A stretch of 57,909 bases of DNA from Phocaeicola faecicola (GTDB lineage: Bacteria; Bacteroidota; Bacteroidia; Bacteroidales; Bacteroidaceae). The stretch spans positions 1 through 57,909 of the forward strand of contig NZ_JABSOE010000025.1 of the NCBI RefSeq assembly GCF_013618865.1, given 5' to 3'. Shown piece after piece: positions 39,686-47,773 of this stretch (position 1 is its first letter; each line of letters begins with the position of its first letter). Position numbers and translations under genes: made by a program. The notes beneath the pieces were generated by a model. It was given only the letters and a program-made list of their open reading frames with translations. It had not been told where the DNA came from and searched no databases.

Positions 39686-40631
39686 AACCTGCCTCCTCTA
39701 TCCGTTTTACGTCATCGCTGACTTTCGATCCAAGGGTAGTCAGCAAATCACCCACAATGGCCGAGTTGATACCCACGTAGAGTGCCCGGCGGACAGCCTC
39801 ATCCGAAAGCAGGGAACGTCCTCCCGCAAAACGGAGGTAGGCTGTCGGATTCACGAAGCGGAACATGGCTACGGCACGTATCACCTCTTCTTCCGACAAT
39901 GGCAGGGCTTTTTCCAGTGGCGTACCCGGAATGGGCTGCAACAGATTCAGCGGAATAGACTGCACCTCCAGTTCCTTCAGTGTAAAAGCCAGTTCCACGC
40001 GCTGTGCCAGTGTCTCTCCCATACCGATAATTCCACCGCTGCAGACATCCATGCCCACCCTGCGGGCTGCTTTCAGCGTTTCAATCTTTTCTTCCTGAGA
40101 GTGTGTCGTACATAAATTGGCAAAATAAGAAGGGGCCGTCTCCAGGTTGCAATGGTACCGGGTCACTCCCGACTCATGCAACACACGAAGCTGTGCTTCG
40201 GTAGCCAGTCCCAGTGAAGCACACAGCAATATGTGCGTATGTTCCTTGAGATATCTGAAATGTGCAGACAGTTTCTCCATCTCTCCGGCCAGCGGACGGC
40301 GTCCGCTGGTCACCAAAGAAAAGCGGGATACTCCCTGCGACTCGTTCAACTGTGCATGACGCAGACATTCCTCACCGTCCACCAGTCCGTAAGTATCCAC
40401 CCCCGTCGCATGATGGGCCGACTGCGCACACCACTTGCAGTTTTCCGGACAACGTCCTGACTTGGCATTGATAATGGAACACATATCGAACTTTCGGGAT
40501 GCATGACACACCGTCAGCCGGTGGGTTGCCTCACACAACTCATCAAAAGGTGCTTCCTCCAGCAGCCAAAGGGCTTCTTCGGGAGTAATACCTTCTCCTC
40601 CAACTCTTCTTTCCAGTTCAGCTATTTTCAT
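39675..40631 (-). CDS. bioB: Biotin synthase BioB
   Basis: 318-aa radical-SAM enzyme that inserts sulfur into dethiobiotin. The 4Fe-4S cysteines are C61, C65 and C68 ([15 protein letters not shown]); the 2Fe-2S ligand regions are [12 protein letters not shown] and [11 protein letters not shown]. First enzyme gene of the bio operon. Upstream is a leader with an open frame whose TGA overlaps the bioB ATG (ATGA) and an intrinsic terminator ending only 14 bp before this start, so bioB expression may be controlled by attenuation. Confidence 0.97.
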   Translation of the reverse strand: MKIAELERRVGGEGITPEEALWLLEEAPFDELCEATHRLTVCHASRKFDMCSIINAKSGRCPENCKWCAQSAHHATGVDTYGLVDGEECLRHAQLNESQGVSRFSLVTSGRRPLAGEMEKLSAHFRYLKEHTHILLCASLGLATEAQLRVLHESGVTRYHCNLETAPSYFANLCTTHSQEEKIETLKAARRVGMDVCSGGIIGMGETLAQRVELAFTLKELEVQSIPLNLLQPIPGTPLEKALPLSEEEVIRAVAMFRFVNPTAYLRFAGGRSLLSDEAVRRALYVGINSAIVGDLLTTLGSKVSDDVKRIEEAGYEL

Positions 40632-41080
40632 ATCGGTAATCTATAAAATAAAAAAGGCATTTGTCCTTCCAGACGGCTTCCAGTTACCACAGGAAACCCC
40701 GGAACGACAAATGCCTTCAGACTTCCACCCGGGAAGTGTGAAACAAATAATACTACATTCTCCTTAGGGCAAGGACATCCCCACACGATGCCTTTCAGCA
40801 AGACAATCAGTTGCCGGAACGACATAGCGCATCCGGCGGGTACCGTCCACCCCACACAAGAATCCGTTCCGCCGGAATCGGGAACGACCGAACGGACCTC
40901 TGAGACATGACATACCTGTACCACCTCCTTTGCTTTCGACAAAGAAGCATCGGCTATTCCCTTGCCTACCTGTCCGATAGTCACATTACGATGCAGGCTG
41001 CAAAAAGCAGCATATGCCTTACGGCTCCAACGCAAAAAACGGATAGCCTTCTGAGCCCTATGTAAAAGGATGCGGTGCAT
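40628..41080 (-). CDS. Leader ORF of the bio operon, unknown function
   Basis: 150-codon frame ending in ATGA overlap with bioB. Its first ~55 residues look protein-like ([18 protein letters not shown] at 19-36) and resemble N-terminal extensions seen ahead of some Bacteroidetes TonB-dependent receptors; this likeness is from memory and unproven. The remainder is of ordinary composition and contains the terminator hairpin at 40645-40717. The frame is open to 41146, but a -7 box (41114-41121) shows that ATG 41080 is the first start on the transcript. It could encode a real small protein, a regulatory leader peptide, or partly chance sequence. Confidence 0.45.
   Translation of the reverse strand: MHRILLHRAQKAIRFLRWSRKAYAAFCSLHRNVTIGQVGKGIADASLSKAKEVVQVCHVSEVRSVVPDSGGTDSCVGWTVPAGCAMSFRQLIVLLKGIVWGCPCPKENVVLFVSHFPGGSLKAFVVPGFPVVTGSRLEGQMPFLFYRLPI
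40645..40717 (-). terminator. Terminator/attenuator just before bioB
   Basis: Minus strand: perfect 12-bp arms AAGGCATTTGTC (40706-40717) and GACAAATGCCTT (40654-40665) with a 40-nt loop, then TTTTTATTTT. It ends 14 bp before the bioB start and lies downstream of the only promoter seen (41114-41121), so it must be bypassed for bio expression. Confidence 0.7.
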
Positions 41081-41113
41081 AATCAGAAGTATATCATCAG
41101 ATTCGAGTGGACG

Positions 41114-41121
41114 CAAATATA
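41114..41121 (-). promoter_or_regulatory. -7 box of the bio operon leader
   Basis: Minus strand TATATTTG (TAnnTTTG), about 34 bp above ATG 41080. The -33 region is poor, suggesting dependence on an activator or a weak promoter. Transcripts would carry a leader of about 475 nt before bioB. Confidence 0.5.
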
Positions 41122-41215
41122 GGGAAAAAATCAGCATTCCATACACGAGAGCGACTTTTTTTGCCCTAACCGCGGTTATCGGCCTTTGAATCGGACAATA
41201 CTGTGGTAAAATTTA

Positions 41216-41309
41216 TATCTTTGCAGAAAAATAAATTTTCTGTTTTATGGAACGATGGTATGTGATATGTTATATGAATCAGGGAATGCAATGTCCGGAT
41301 AAGGAATAA
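41216..41309 (+). promoter_or_regulatory. -7 box and 20-codon leader ORF upstream of the ACT-domain gene
   Basis: TATCTTTG (41216-41223) is a good -7 box. About 24 bp on, ATG 41247 opens a 20-codon frame ending at TAA 41307-41309, with two Cys, two Tyr, Trp and four Met codons (MERWYVICYMNQGMQC...). Between it and the gene at 41435 lie overlapping short inverted repeats (CTGC...GCAG, CTCCGGA/TCCGGAG). A leader-peptide control system is possible; no known riboswitch is recognised. Confidence 0.4.
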
Positions 41310-41434
41310 TCGTATTTGCATCCTCCGGATTTTCTGCCCGGCCGACAGAACTGCCTGTGATACAGCAGGATTCTCCGGAGTGGATAAGGAATTGCCCGGT
41401 ATAAACTACAATAAAACATTAACAGACCCAAACG

Positions 41435-42070
41435 ATGAAAATTTATCATACAGAAGACTTGTCTGACACAGCATATGCTGTGCCGCAGAAGAATGAAAAC
41501 TGTCAGTACTGCTCAGCAGGTACAGCAATGACAGAAAGCACAGAAAGTAAGGAAGATACAGAGGTTAAGGAAGGTAGATCAAATAAGGAAAGTGTACGGG
41601 CTGAAAACGAAGCGTACTGTGTCCGCAAAGGGGTAAGCTACCTTCGCCTGCAGTCACGGGGCACAGTCCCTCCTTTCCAGTTCCTGGAACGGTCACTGCG
41701 CATTTTCCACGATACTCATATTCCCATCTACCTGATGACTTCATCGAGTACCAATCTTTCGCTGACTACGGAAATGACGGAAGAGACTTTTCTTTCAGTC
41801 GGCAAGGAACTGTCGGAGTTTGCCGAATGGACCGTGGAGCACCACGTAGCCATCCTGCGTATACCCGAGTCTCTGGCACAGAAAGAAGAGCATATCGGTA
41901 CCGACATCAGCCGGCTGTTGCATCAGCTTCCCATCCTGATGATTTCTTACGGCAGTGACAATCGTAATCTGCTGGTTGCCCTGAGGGAAAGCGACTGCGA
42001 GAAGGCTATCCGGATTCTGACCGAAGCATGTCCGCTAAAAGAGAACGGGAATTTCCCCCAATACAACTAA
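41435..42070 (+). CDS. ACT-domain protein (aspartokinase regulatory-domain-like)
   Basis: 211-aa cytoplasmic protein. Residues 1-65 are polar and low in complexity (many E/K/S/T, with CQYC). Residues about 70-205 look like a tandem ACT module, as found at the C-terminus of aspartate kinases: KGVSYLRLQSRG, RSLRIFHDTHIPIYLMTSSSTNLSLTTEM, then HVAILRIPES and LLVALRESDCEKAIRIL. No kinase domain is encoded nearby, so it is a free-standing ACT protein that may bind an amino acid; the specific role is unknown. It ends at a bidirectional terminator shared with the HTCS gene. Confidence 0.65.
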   Translation: MKIYHTEDLSDTAYAVPQKNENCQYCSAGTAMTESTESKEDTEVKEGRSNKESVRAENEAYCVRKGVSYLRLQSRGTVPPFQFLERSLRIFHDTHIPIYLMTSSSTNLSLTTEMTEETFLSVGKELSEFAEWTVEHHVAILRIPESLAQKEEHIGTDISRLLHQLPILMISYGSDNRNLLVALRESDCEKAIRILTEACPLKENGNFPQYN

Positions 42071-42089
42071 TCCTTTGACGAAGTAACAT

Positions 42090-42126
42090 AAAAAAATCTG
42101 CCTCCTTGGAGAAGGCAGATTTTTTA
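42090..42126. terminator. Bidirectional terminator between convergent genes
   Basis: AAAAAATCTGCC / GGCAGATTTTTT stem with an 11-nt loop; runs of A and T on both sides let it work for the ACT gene (plus) and the HTCS gene (minus). Confidence 0.9.
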
Positions 42127-42132
42127 TTCCAT

Positions 42133-45100
42133 TTATGATTCTTCCGGATCCAGCGATTTCTGCTCTTTCGTCCGATAATCCTTAGGAGAGAAACCGTATT
42201 GTTTCTGAAATTCACGATAAAAATACGATTTGTTAGAAAAACCACTCTTATACATCACCTCCATCACTGTAAGCTGAGTAGTTCTCAACAATTTAGCGGC
42301 ATAATCCAGACGGAATCCCCGGATAAACTCATTCGGAGTCTTATCTATTGCTCCTTTAAACTTCCTGTATAAAGTAGCCTTGCTCATCCCCAGCTTCTCA
42401 GCAATGAGCCCCGAAGACAAAGTCTCATCGTCAATATGCTCTACAATGATGTCTGACACCGCATTAATCATCTTCTCATCTTCCGGATGCAGTTCATATC
42501 CCTCTTTCTTCCGGATAATGGACAAACTTGAATTAAAATAGTCCTTCAGCAAATGCTGACGTGAAATCAGGTTTCCAACTACAGAAATCACCTGCAGAGG
42601 ATGAAAAGGTTTCACCACATAAGCATCTACTCCACTCTTACATGCCTCTATCTGGTCCTCCACGGCTCCCTTTCCGGAAATCATCACAATAGGTATATAA
42701 CTGGTCTTGATATCCGACTTCAGTTTCCGTGTTAAAGTCAGTCCGTCCATTTCCTCCATCATCCTGTCGGTGAGAATAATATCCGGATGAGTCTCCTCAA
42801 TATAAGCCAAAGCCTCTTTGCCATTGGATACCTCCTTTACTTCATAATCTTTCAGTATATCCTTCAGCAACTTGGCTATCTCTTCATCATTTTCAACCAG
42901 CAATACAGTGGCCTGACTCTTACTTTCCTCATCCGGACTTCCGGAGAAAGACTTTTCTGAAGCATCCTCACTCAACACCAAAGAAGATGCAGGAGGCAGA
43001 GAAGGCAAAACAACTGTAAATTCTACAAATTCTCCGAGTACACTGTCAACTTGGATATTTCCATGAAGTATTTCTACCAATTGCTTGGTCAGGTTCAGTC
43101 CGATACCGTTGCTCACAGAACCGTCAACATTCGGAGTATCAAAAATCTTATACCTGTCGAATATCTCAGTCATCTGCTCTGAAGTCAAGCCTTTGCCCGA
43201 ATTCCTGATTTTAAAACATAATACCCCCTCCTGCTGGAGTTCGGCCTTAACCCTGATGTATCCGTTTCGGGGAGTATATTTAAAGGCATTCGACAACAGG
43301 TTAAATACTATTTTTTCCAGTGAATTCCTATCGGTAGAGAATGTGGTTTCTCCGGGAAGCACCTCAATCTCAAACGCAATTTTATTTTCCTTCAGAATAT
43401 CTACATAGTTGTCTGCCACAACCCGCAGGAAATCATTCAAATCAATCTGTTCCGAATACAGGCTGACATTCCCCTCTCCGGCTTTCCGGAACTCCATCAA
43501 TTCTCCAATCAGTTTCTGCATCCGCTCCGCATTGCTCTTGATCAGATTCAAATACTTCCGGGAGTTAGCCTTCAGATCCTTCTGTTCCAGCAAATACTGG
43601 ACCGGCGTATAAATCAGCGTAAGAGGTGTGAAAAACTCATGCGCCACATTCATGAAAAAATTCAGTTTAGCCTCATACATTTTCTGCTCGTGAGCAGCCT
43701 CTACCCGGGCAATCAGCACTTGCCGGCTCATCCGGATACGTCCTACAATGATCCTCTTGGACACATAGCACACTATCAATACGATGATTATATAAGTTAT
43801 AATAGCCGGTACGCTGAACCACCATGGATATGCCACCTGTATGACAAGCTGATACACATAATCGCTCCACACCTTATCCCCGTTGGTACTCTTCACTTCC
43901 AGCAGGAATTCCCCGGGAGGAAGTTGCGCAAAACTAATCTTAGGATTATTCCCAAGGTAAATCCAGTCGGACGAATTGTTGCGGAAACGGTAAGCATATT
44001 CACAATTGGCATTCTTTATAAATTCCTTTGTCAGAAAAGTCAAGGTAAACGTACGTTCGTCATACCCCAGTTTCAATTTACCATTTACAATACGTTCGCC
44101 GATATCTTGTGACAAATTCAGAATCTTCAGATCAGACAAGACCAGCACCGGTTCAAACTGCCTCAGATGAATGCTGTCTGCATGAAAAAAACTGAACCCG
44201 TTTACTCCCCCAAAAAACAAACGGTTATTTTCTGTAGCAAATGCTGCACCATCGGCCAGCTCATCATTATGCAATCCGTCGGCAAAAGTATAGTTTTCCA
44301 CATGCTCTGTCTTTGTATCCAAATGCAGTAGCCCGTGATTAGTTCCCATCCAGATATTTCCACTCCGGTCTTTCAGAAGGCTGTGAATGGTCCGGTCGGC
44401 CAACTGATCGGCATACTGCACCACGCTTCCTCCGTCTTTCAGTACCAGTTTGTTCAGTCCATAACTCGTGCCGACCCACAACACCTCTTTATCGGCCAAT
44501 ATAGACAAGACATCATTATTGGTCAGTTGTATATGCGGATAAATGTCTTCAACCGACTGTACCTCATTCCGAAAAACACTTACTCGGCTGATACCCCCTC
44601 CCCGCGTTCCAAACCACACATACTTACCCGAATGGTCAGGTGCTACCGCATATACTATATCATTGTTCAGCGGCGCATCCGATGCCGATGAAATATACTG
44701 CTTCAATCCGGTAACCTTATACTTTCCTGACTGCCTGACCAAATTCATTTTAATCAAGCCATATCCGGAAGTACCTACCCACAACAACGAATCATGGTTG
44801 GTGAAACAAATGCTGTATACCGACTGGAAATACGGGTACTGCTCCGGAATGTCCAACTTTGATACCCCTTTCCCATTTTGATAAAGAATATCAATGCCTC
44901 CCCCTTCGGTACCGATAAAGATATCCCCGGAAGCATTCTTCTTCATTGCATAGACCGACATAGCTCCCAGTCCGTCCTGCTCGTCCAGAAAGTCCGACAA
45001 GCCGAAAGTCTGCCGGTTCAGGCGTTTGATACCACTTCCCTTGGTTCCGACCAGCATATTGCCCTGATTATCCTGACAAAAACAACGTACCGGATTGGCT

Positions 45101-46104
45101 ATTTCCAAGGTATGAAAAGAAGAACGAAAAGGAAACAGCTGTACCACTCCTTTTCCGTCAGTTCCCATCCATATGATATCCTGACTTCCCTGATAGATTG
45201 ACATAACCGATATTTGCGCAGACACTCCATTCAGACGCACCGACTGACCGGTCTTCAAATCGTAGCAGACACATCCACCTCCCACAAAGCCCACGTACAA
45301 ATGAGTATCCTTGCGCATTGCAGAAGCTACCTTGTATTTTGATTTCAATGCAACAGCCCCTACCTGCTTCAAATGAGAATCCAGCAAGTGCAATGAATCG
45401 GCCGTTACGAAAGCAATGGATTTGCCGAGGTCCAGTATCTTGTTTACTTTTACCCCCTTCCAGCCATCCAGTTCATAGAATTTACCATCATGAAACAATT
45501 CGGGTTCCCGGGTCTTTCGCACCGTTCCATCGGCTGCCAGCAGCAATACATTTCCAGATCCGTCAATCTTAAAATCGACGATATCATTTCCTTTCACAAG
45601 TTCCGACAAGACAAATGCATCCTCCTGAAGATGATAGCGGAATATACCACGCCCCTTTACCCAGCAACAGATTCCCCCGGAAGGCAATTTTGCAAGAAGA
45701 AAAGCCTGTTCCTGCGTAGGAATACCATTATCCAGATAATACCGGGTTACCCGATGACTTTTCCGGTCCACCCGGTTGATTCCGTTATCGGTAGCAACCC
45801 ACAGGTTCTCCCCCTGTTCAACCACCTGACGGATTACATTATTACTAATCGAATTCGGATTACTTTTACTATACCGGAAAGAGGAAACATTTCTGCCATC
45901 ATACACATTCAAGCCATCCCAAGTACCAATCCATACCGTATGATCACTATCTTCTATGATACAATTGACCGAATTATTACTCAACCCGTCAATATTGGAA
46001 ATGGAATGAACCTCATTGCCATACAAACCACCGCCACAGAGCCAAAAACTACATATTGCGACAATTAATCTAATATATACAATTGTTTCTTTCATAGACT
46101 TCAT
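42133..46104 (-). CDS. Hybrid two-component system regulator (HTCS)
   Basis: About 1323-aa inner-membrane sensor and transcription factor in one chain. Order: signal/anchor; periplasmic two-bladed-propeller sensor made of repeated reg_prop motifs (DHTVWIGTWDGLNVYDG, NLWVATDNGINRVD, KYVWFGTRGGGISRV, NIWMGTNHGLLHLD); Y_Y_Y domain (CEYAYRFRNNSSDWIYLGN); membrane helix (YIIIVLIVCYVSKRI); HisKA with His822 (NVAHEFFTPLTLI); HATPase (NLLSNAFKYTP, NGIGLNLTKQL); receiver with Asp1113 (IILTDRMMEEMDG); C-terminal AraC-type HTH. The frame opens at 46176, but the -7 box at 46120-46127 places the start at ATG 46104 (or 46095). It lies below its target susC/susD operon, separated by a terminator, and should sense an oligosaccharide from that locus. 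Confidence 0.96.
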   Translation of the reverse strand: MKSMKETIVYIRLIVAICSFWLCGGGLYGNEVHSISNIDGLSNNSVNCIIEDSDHTVWIGTWDGLNVYDGRNVSSFRYSKSNPNSISNNVIRQVVEQGENLWVATDNGINRVDRKSHRVTRYYLDNGIPTQEQAFLLAKLPSGGICCWVKGRGIFRYHLQEDAFVLSELVKGNDIVDFKIDGSGNVLLLAADGTVRKTREPELFHDGKFYELDGWKGVKVNKILDLGKSIAFVTADSLHLLDSHLKQVGAVALKSKYKVASAMRKDTHLYVGFVGGGCVCYDLKTGQSVRLNGVSAQISVMSIYQGSQDIIWMGTDGKGVVQLFPFRSSFHTLEIANPVRCFCQDNQGNMLVGTKGSGIKRLNRQTFGLSDFLDEQDGLGAMSVYAMKKNASGDIFIGTEGGGIDILYQNGKGVSKLDIPEQYPYFQSVYSICFTNHDSLLWVGTSGYGLIKMNLVRQSGKYKVTGLKQYISSASDAPLNNDIVYAVAPDHSGKYVWFGTRGGGISRVSVFRNEVQSVEDIYPHIQLTNNDVLSILADKEVLWVGTSYGLNKLVLKDGGSVVQYADQLADRTIHSLLKDRSGNIWMGTNHGLLHLDTKTEHVENYTFADGLHNDELADGAAFATENNRLFFGGVNGFSFFHADSIHLRQFEPVLVLSDLKILNLSQDIGERIVNGKLKLGYDERTFTLTFLTKEFIKNANCEYAYRFRNNSSDWIYLGNNPKISFAQLPPGEFLLEVKSTNGDKVWSDYVYQLVIQVAYPWWFSVPAIITYIIIVLIVCYVSKRIIVGRIRMSRQVLIARVEAAHEQKMYEAKLNFFMNVAHEFFTPLTLIYTPVQYLLEQKDLKANSRKYLNLIKSNAERMQKLIGELMEFRKAGEGNVSLYSEQIDLNDFLRVVADNYVDILKENKIAFEIEVLPGETTFSTDRNSLEKIVFNLLSNAFKYTPRNGYIRVKAELQQEGVLCFKIRNSGKGLTSEQMTEIFDRYKIFDTPNVDGSVSNGIGLNLTKQLVEILHGNIQVDSVLGEFVEFTVVLPSLPPASSLVLSEDASEKSFSGSPDEESKSQATVLLVENDEEIAKLLKDILKDYEVKEVSNGKEALAYIEETHPDIILTDRMMEEMDGLTLTRKLKSDIKTSYIPIVMISGKGAVEDQIEACKSGVDAYVVKPFHPLQVISVVGNLISRQHLLKDYFNSSLSIIRKKEGYELHPEDEKMINAVSDIIVEHIDDETLSSGLIAEKLGMSKATLYRKFKGAIDKTPNEFIRGFRLDYAAKLLRTTQLTVMEVMYKSGFSNKSYFYREFQKQYGFSPKDYRTKEQKSLDPEES

Positions 46105-46119
46105 ACATACACAAGTTAA

Positions 46120-46127
46120 CAAAGATA
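46120..46127 (-). promoter_or_regulatory. -7 box of the HTCS promoter
   Basis: Minus strand TATCTTTG, 16 bp above ATG 46104. It follows the terminator of the susD operon, so the regulator has its own promoter. Confidence 0.55.
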
Positions 46128-46145
46128 GTCTTTTCTCCAGTATTA

Positions 46146-46187
46146 TAAAAAATAAAATATCACTTTGATAAGTCAAAGTGATATTTT
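46146..46187 (-). terminator. Intrinsic terminator after susD of the second locus
   Basis: Perfect 15-bp stem AAAATATCACTTTGA / TCAAAGTGATATTTT (46154-46187) with loop of four, then a T-rich tail on the minus strand. It lies directly after the susD stop. Confidence 0.88.
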
Positions 46188-46196
46188 ACGTTTCGA

Positions 46197-47753
46197 TCAA
46201 TAACCCGGATTCTGAGTCAGAATATTGTTGGATTTATCCCTTTCACTTTGGGGAATCGGCAACAGATAATCTCTGGCATCGTCAAAATTCCGTCCCTTTG
46301 ACACGTTGTATTTCTGTGCATAGCCTCTCATCACCTCTCCAAAACGCTTTTGCCGCATCAGGTCATCTCTGCGCCATCCTTCCATAGCCAGTTCACAACG
46401 CCGTTCATGCCAGATAGCAGTCCTCAACCGGTCTTTATTCGTTTCCGTCACATCCTTCAATGTATTCTCTGTAACCTCCGGAACATAGGCCTGTGCACTT
46501 CGCCGCGGGTCTTTAGGATTTGTCTGACGTGCACGCTGTCTTACCTGGTTCAGATAAATCAGTGCCTGTTCCGGTTTATTGTTTTCATTCAAAGCCTCAG
46601 CATACAGCAAAAGCACATCCGAATAACGCAACATGCGGATATTATAACTGATCATCCAATTATCGAATCCCACCTTATCTTTAGTAGGAACCGTCATTTT
46701 ATAATCATTAAAACCAGTCTCCGATCCGGAATTATCCTGAGGATATTGGCCTCCTTCATACATATCGCCCGTACGGGTAAATACATACGTAATACGCGGA
46801 TCATCCGGATCAAACTCGTTGTACAAGTCTAAAGTAGGTACATGAAAGCCATAACCCTGATATCCTTGAGAAGTACGGCTGGTAAAGAAATGAGGTACAT
46901 TGGTTCCTGTTCCAATATTCTTGTCGTACACTTTATTGGGCAATTCAAAGACTGACTCAGAACTGTTTTCAAATTCCGGTCTCCAGTTCTGTCCGTAATC
47001 GGCCAGCAACTGATAATCTCTGTCCTGTTCCACGATTTCATTCAATACCGCCTCAGCCAGGTCAAACTTCTGCTGGAACATATACGTCTTGGCCAGCATG
47101 GTCTTGGCAAATCCACGGGTAACCCGATAAGCATCGGCTTCCCCATATTCTCCTTTTGCCGGCAGTTCAGAAGCCTCCTTGAAATCATTTATAATCTGCG
47201 TATACACCTGTTCTGCATCAGCTCTTGGAATGGTCAGTACCTCAGCCGGATCCTTTGGTTCGGTCAGCAAAGGTACGCCGCCGAAGGTCGTTACCAGACA
47301 ATAATATCCAAAACCTCTCAGCGCCTTAGCTTCCAGTTCATAGCGTTTCAACAAATCTTTGTCGCCCTTAGCCTGAGGCGCATAATAAATGACATCATTA
47401 CAACGGTTGATCAGACGATACAGAATTTCCCATCTCCGTCCTACCTCACCGTTGGTAGTATACACTGTAAAATCAGACAAATCACGTACTTCAGCCCTGT
47501 CGCCATCACCGTTTCCTCCTTTCAGAGCATCATCCGTACTGCAATCTCCAACAAAATAATGATTCAGTGCATATTCATTCCAAGTGGTACGCAACTGCAA
47601 ATAAGCTCCGGTCAAAGCCTTTTCAATATCAGTATCAATCTGATAATAATTATCACTTGTGGTCTTTCCGTAACTAGGCTCATCCAAGGAACAGCTTCCT
47701 CCACACAAACCTATAACAAATAAAGAAGCGATTAATAATTTATTTGGTTTCAT
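46197..47753 (-). CDS. SusD-family outer-membrane lipoprotein, second locus
   Basis: 518-aa glycan-binding lipoprotein, with signal MKPNKLLIASLFVIGLCGGSC (21 residues; lipobox Cys21) and SusD features (TDNYYQIDTDIEKALTGAY-like start, LEAKALRGFGYYCLVTTFGGVPLLTEP, RYSDVLLLYAEAL, WHERRCELAMEGWRRDDLMR, LPIPQSERDKSNNILTQNPGY end). An upstream in-frame ATG (47774) overlaps the susC stop; ATG 47753 begins the signal peptide. Sits after susC in the operon. Confidence 0.95.
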   Translation of the reverse strand: MKPNKLLIASLFVIGLCGGSCSLDEPSYGKTTSDNYYQIDTDIEKALTGAYLQLRTTWNEYALNHYFVGDCSTDDALKGGNGDGDRAEVRDLSDFTVYTTNGEVGRRWEILYRLINRCNDVIYYAPQAKGDKDLLKRYELEAKALRGFGYYCLVTTFGGVPLLTEPKDPAEVLTIPRADAEQVYTQIINDFKEASELPAKGEYGEADAYRVTRGFAKTMLAKTYMFQQKFDLAEAVLNEIVEQDRDYQLLADYGQNWRPEFENSSESVFELPNKVYDKNIGTGTNVPHFFTSRTSQGYQGYGFHVPTLDLYNEFDPDDPRITYVFTRTGDMYEGGQYPQDNSGSETGFNDYKMTVPTKDKVGFDNWMISYNIRMLRYSDVLLLYAEALNENNKPEQALIYLNQVRQRARQTNPKDPRRSAQAYVPEVTENTLKDVTETNKDRLRTAIWHERRCELAMEGWRRDDLMRQKRFGEVMRGYAQKYNVSKGRNFDDARDYLLPIPQSERDKSNNILTQNPGY

Positions 47754-47773
47754 CTTTTTCTCTTTTAAAATCA

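Noticed and set aside
40628..41146. Longest form (172 aa) of the bio leader ORF
   Set aside because: Its first codons lie upstream of or within the -7 box at 41114-41121; the 41080 ATG is the first available one.
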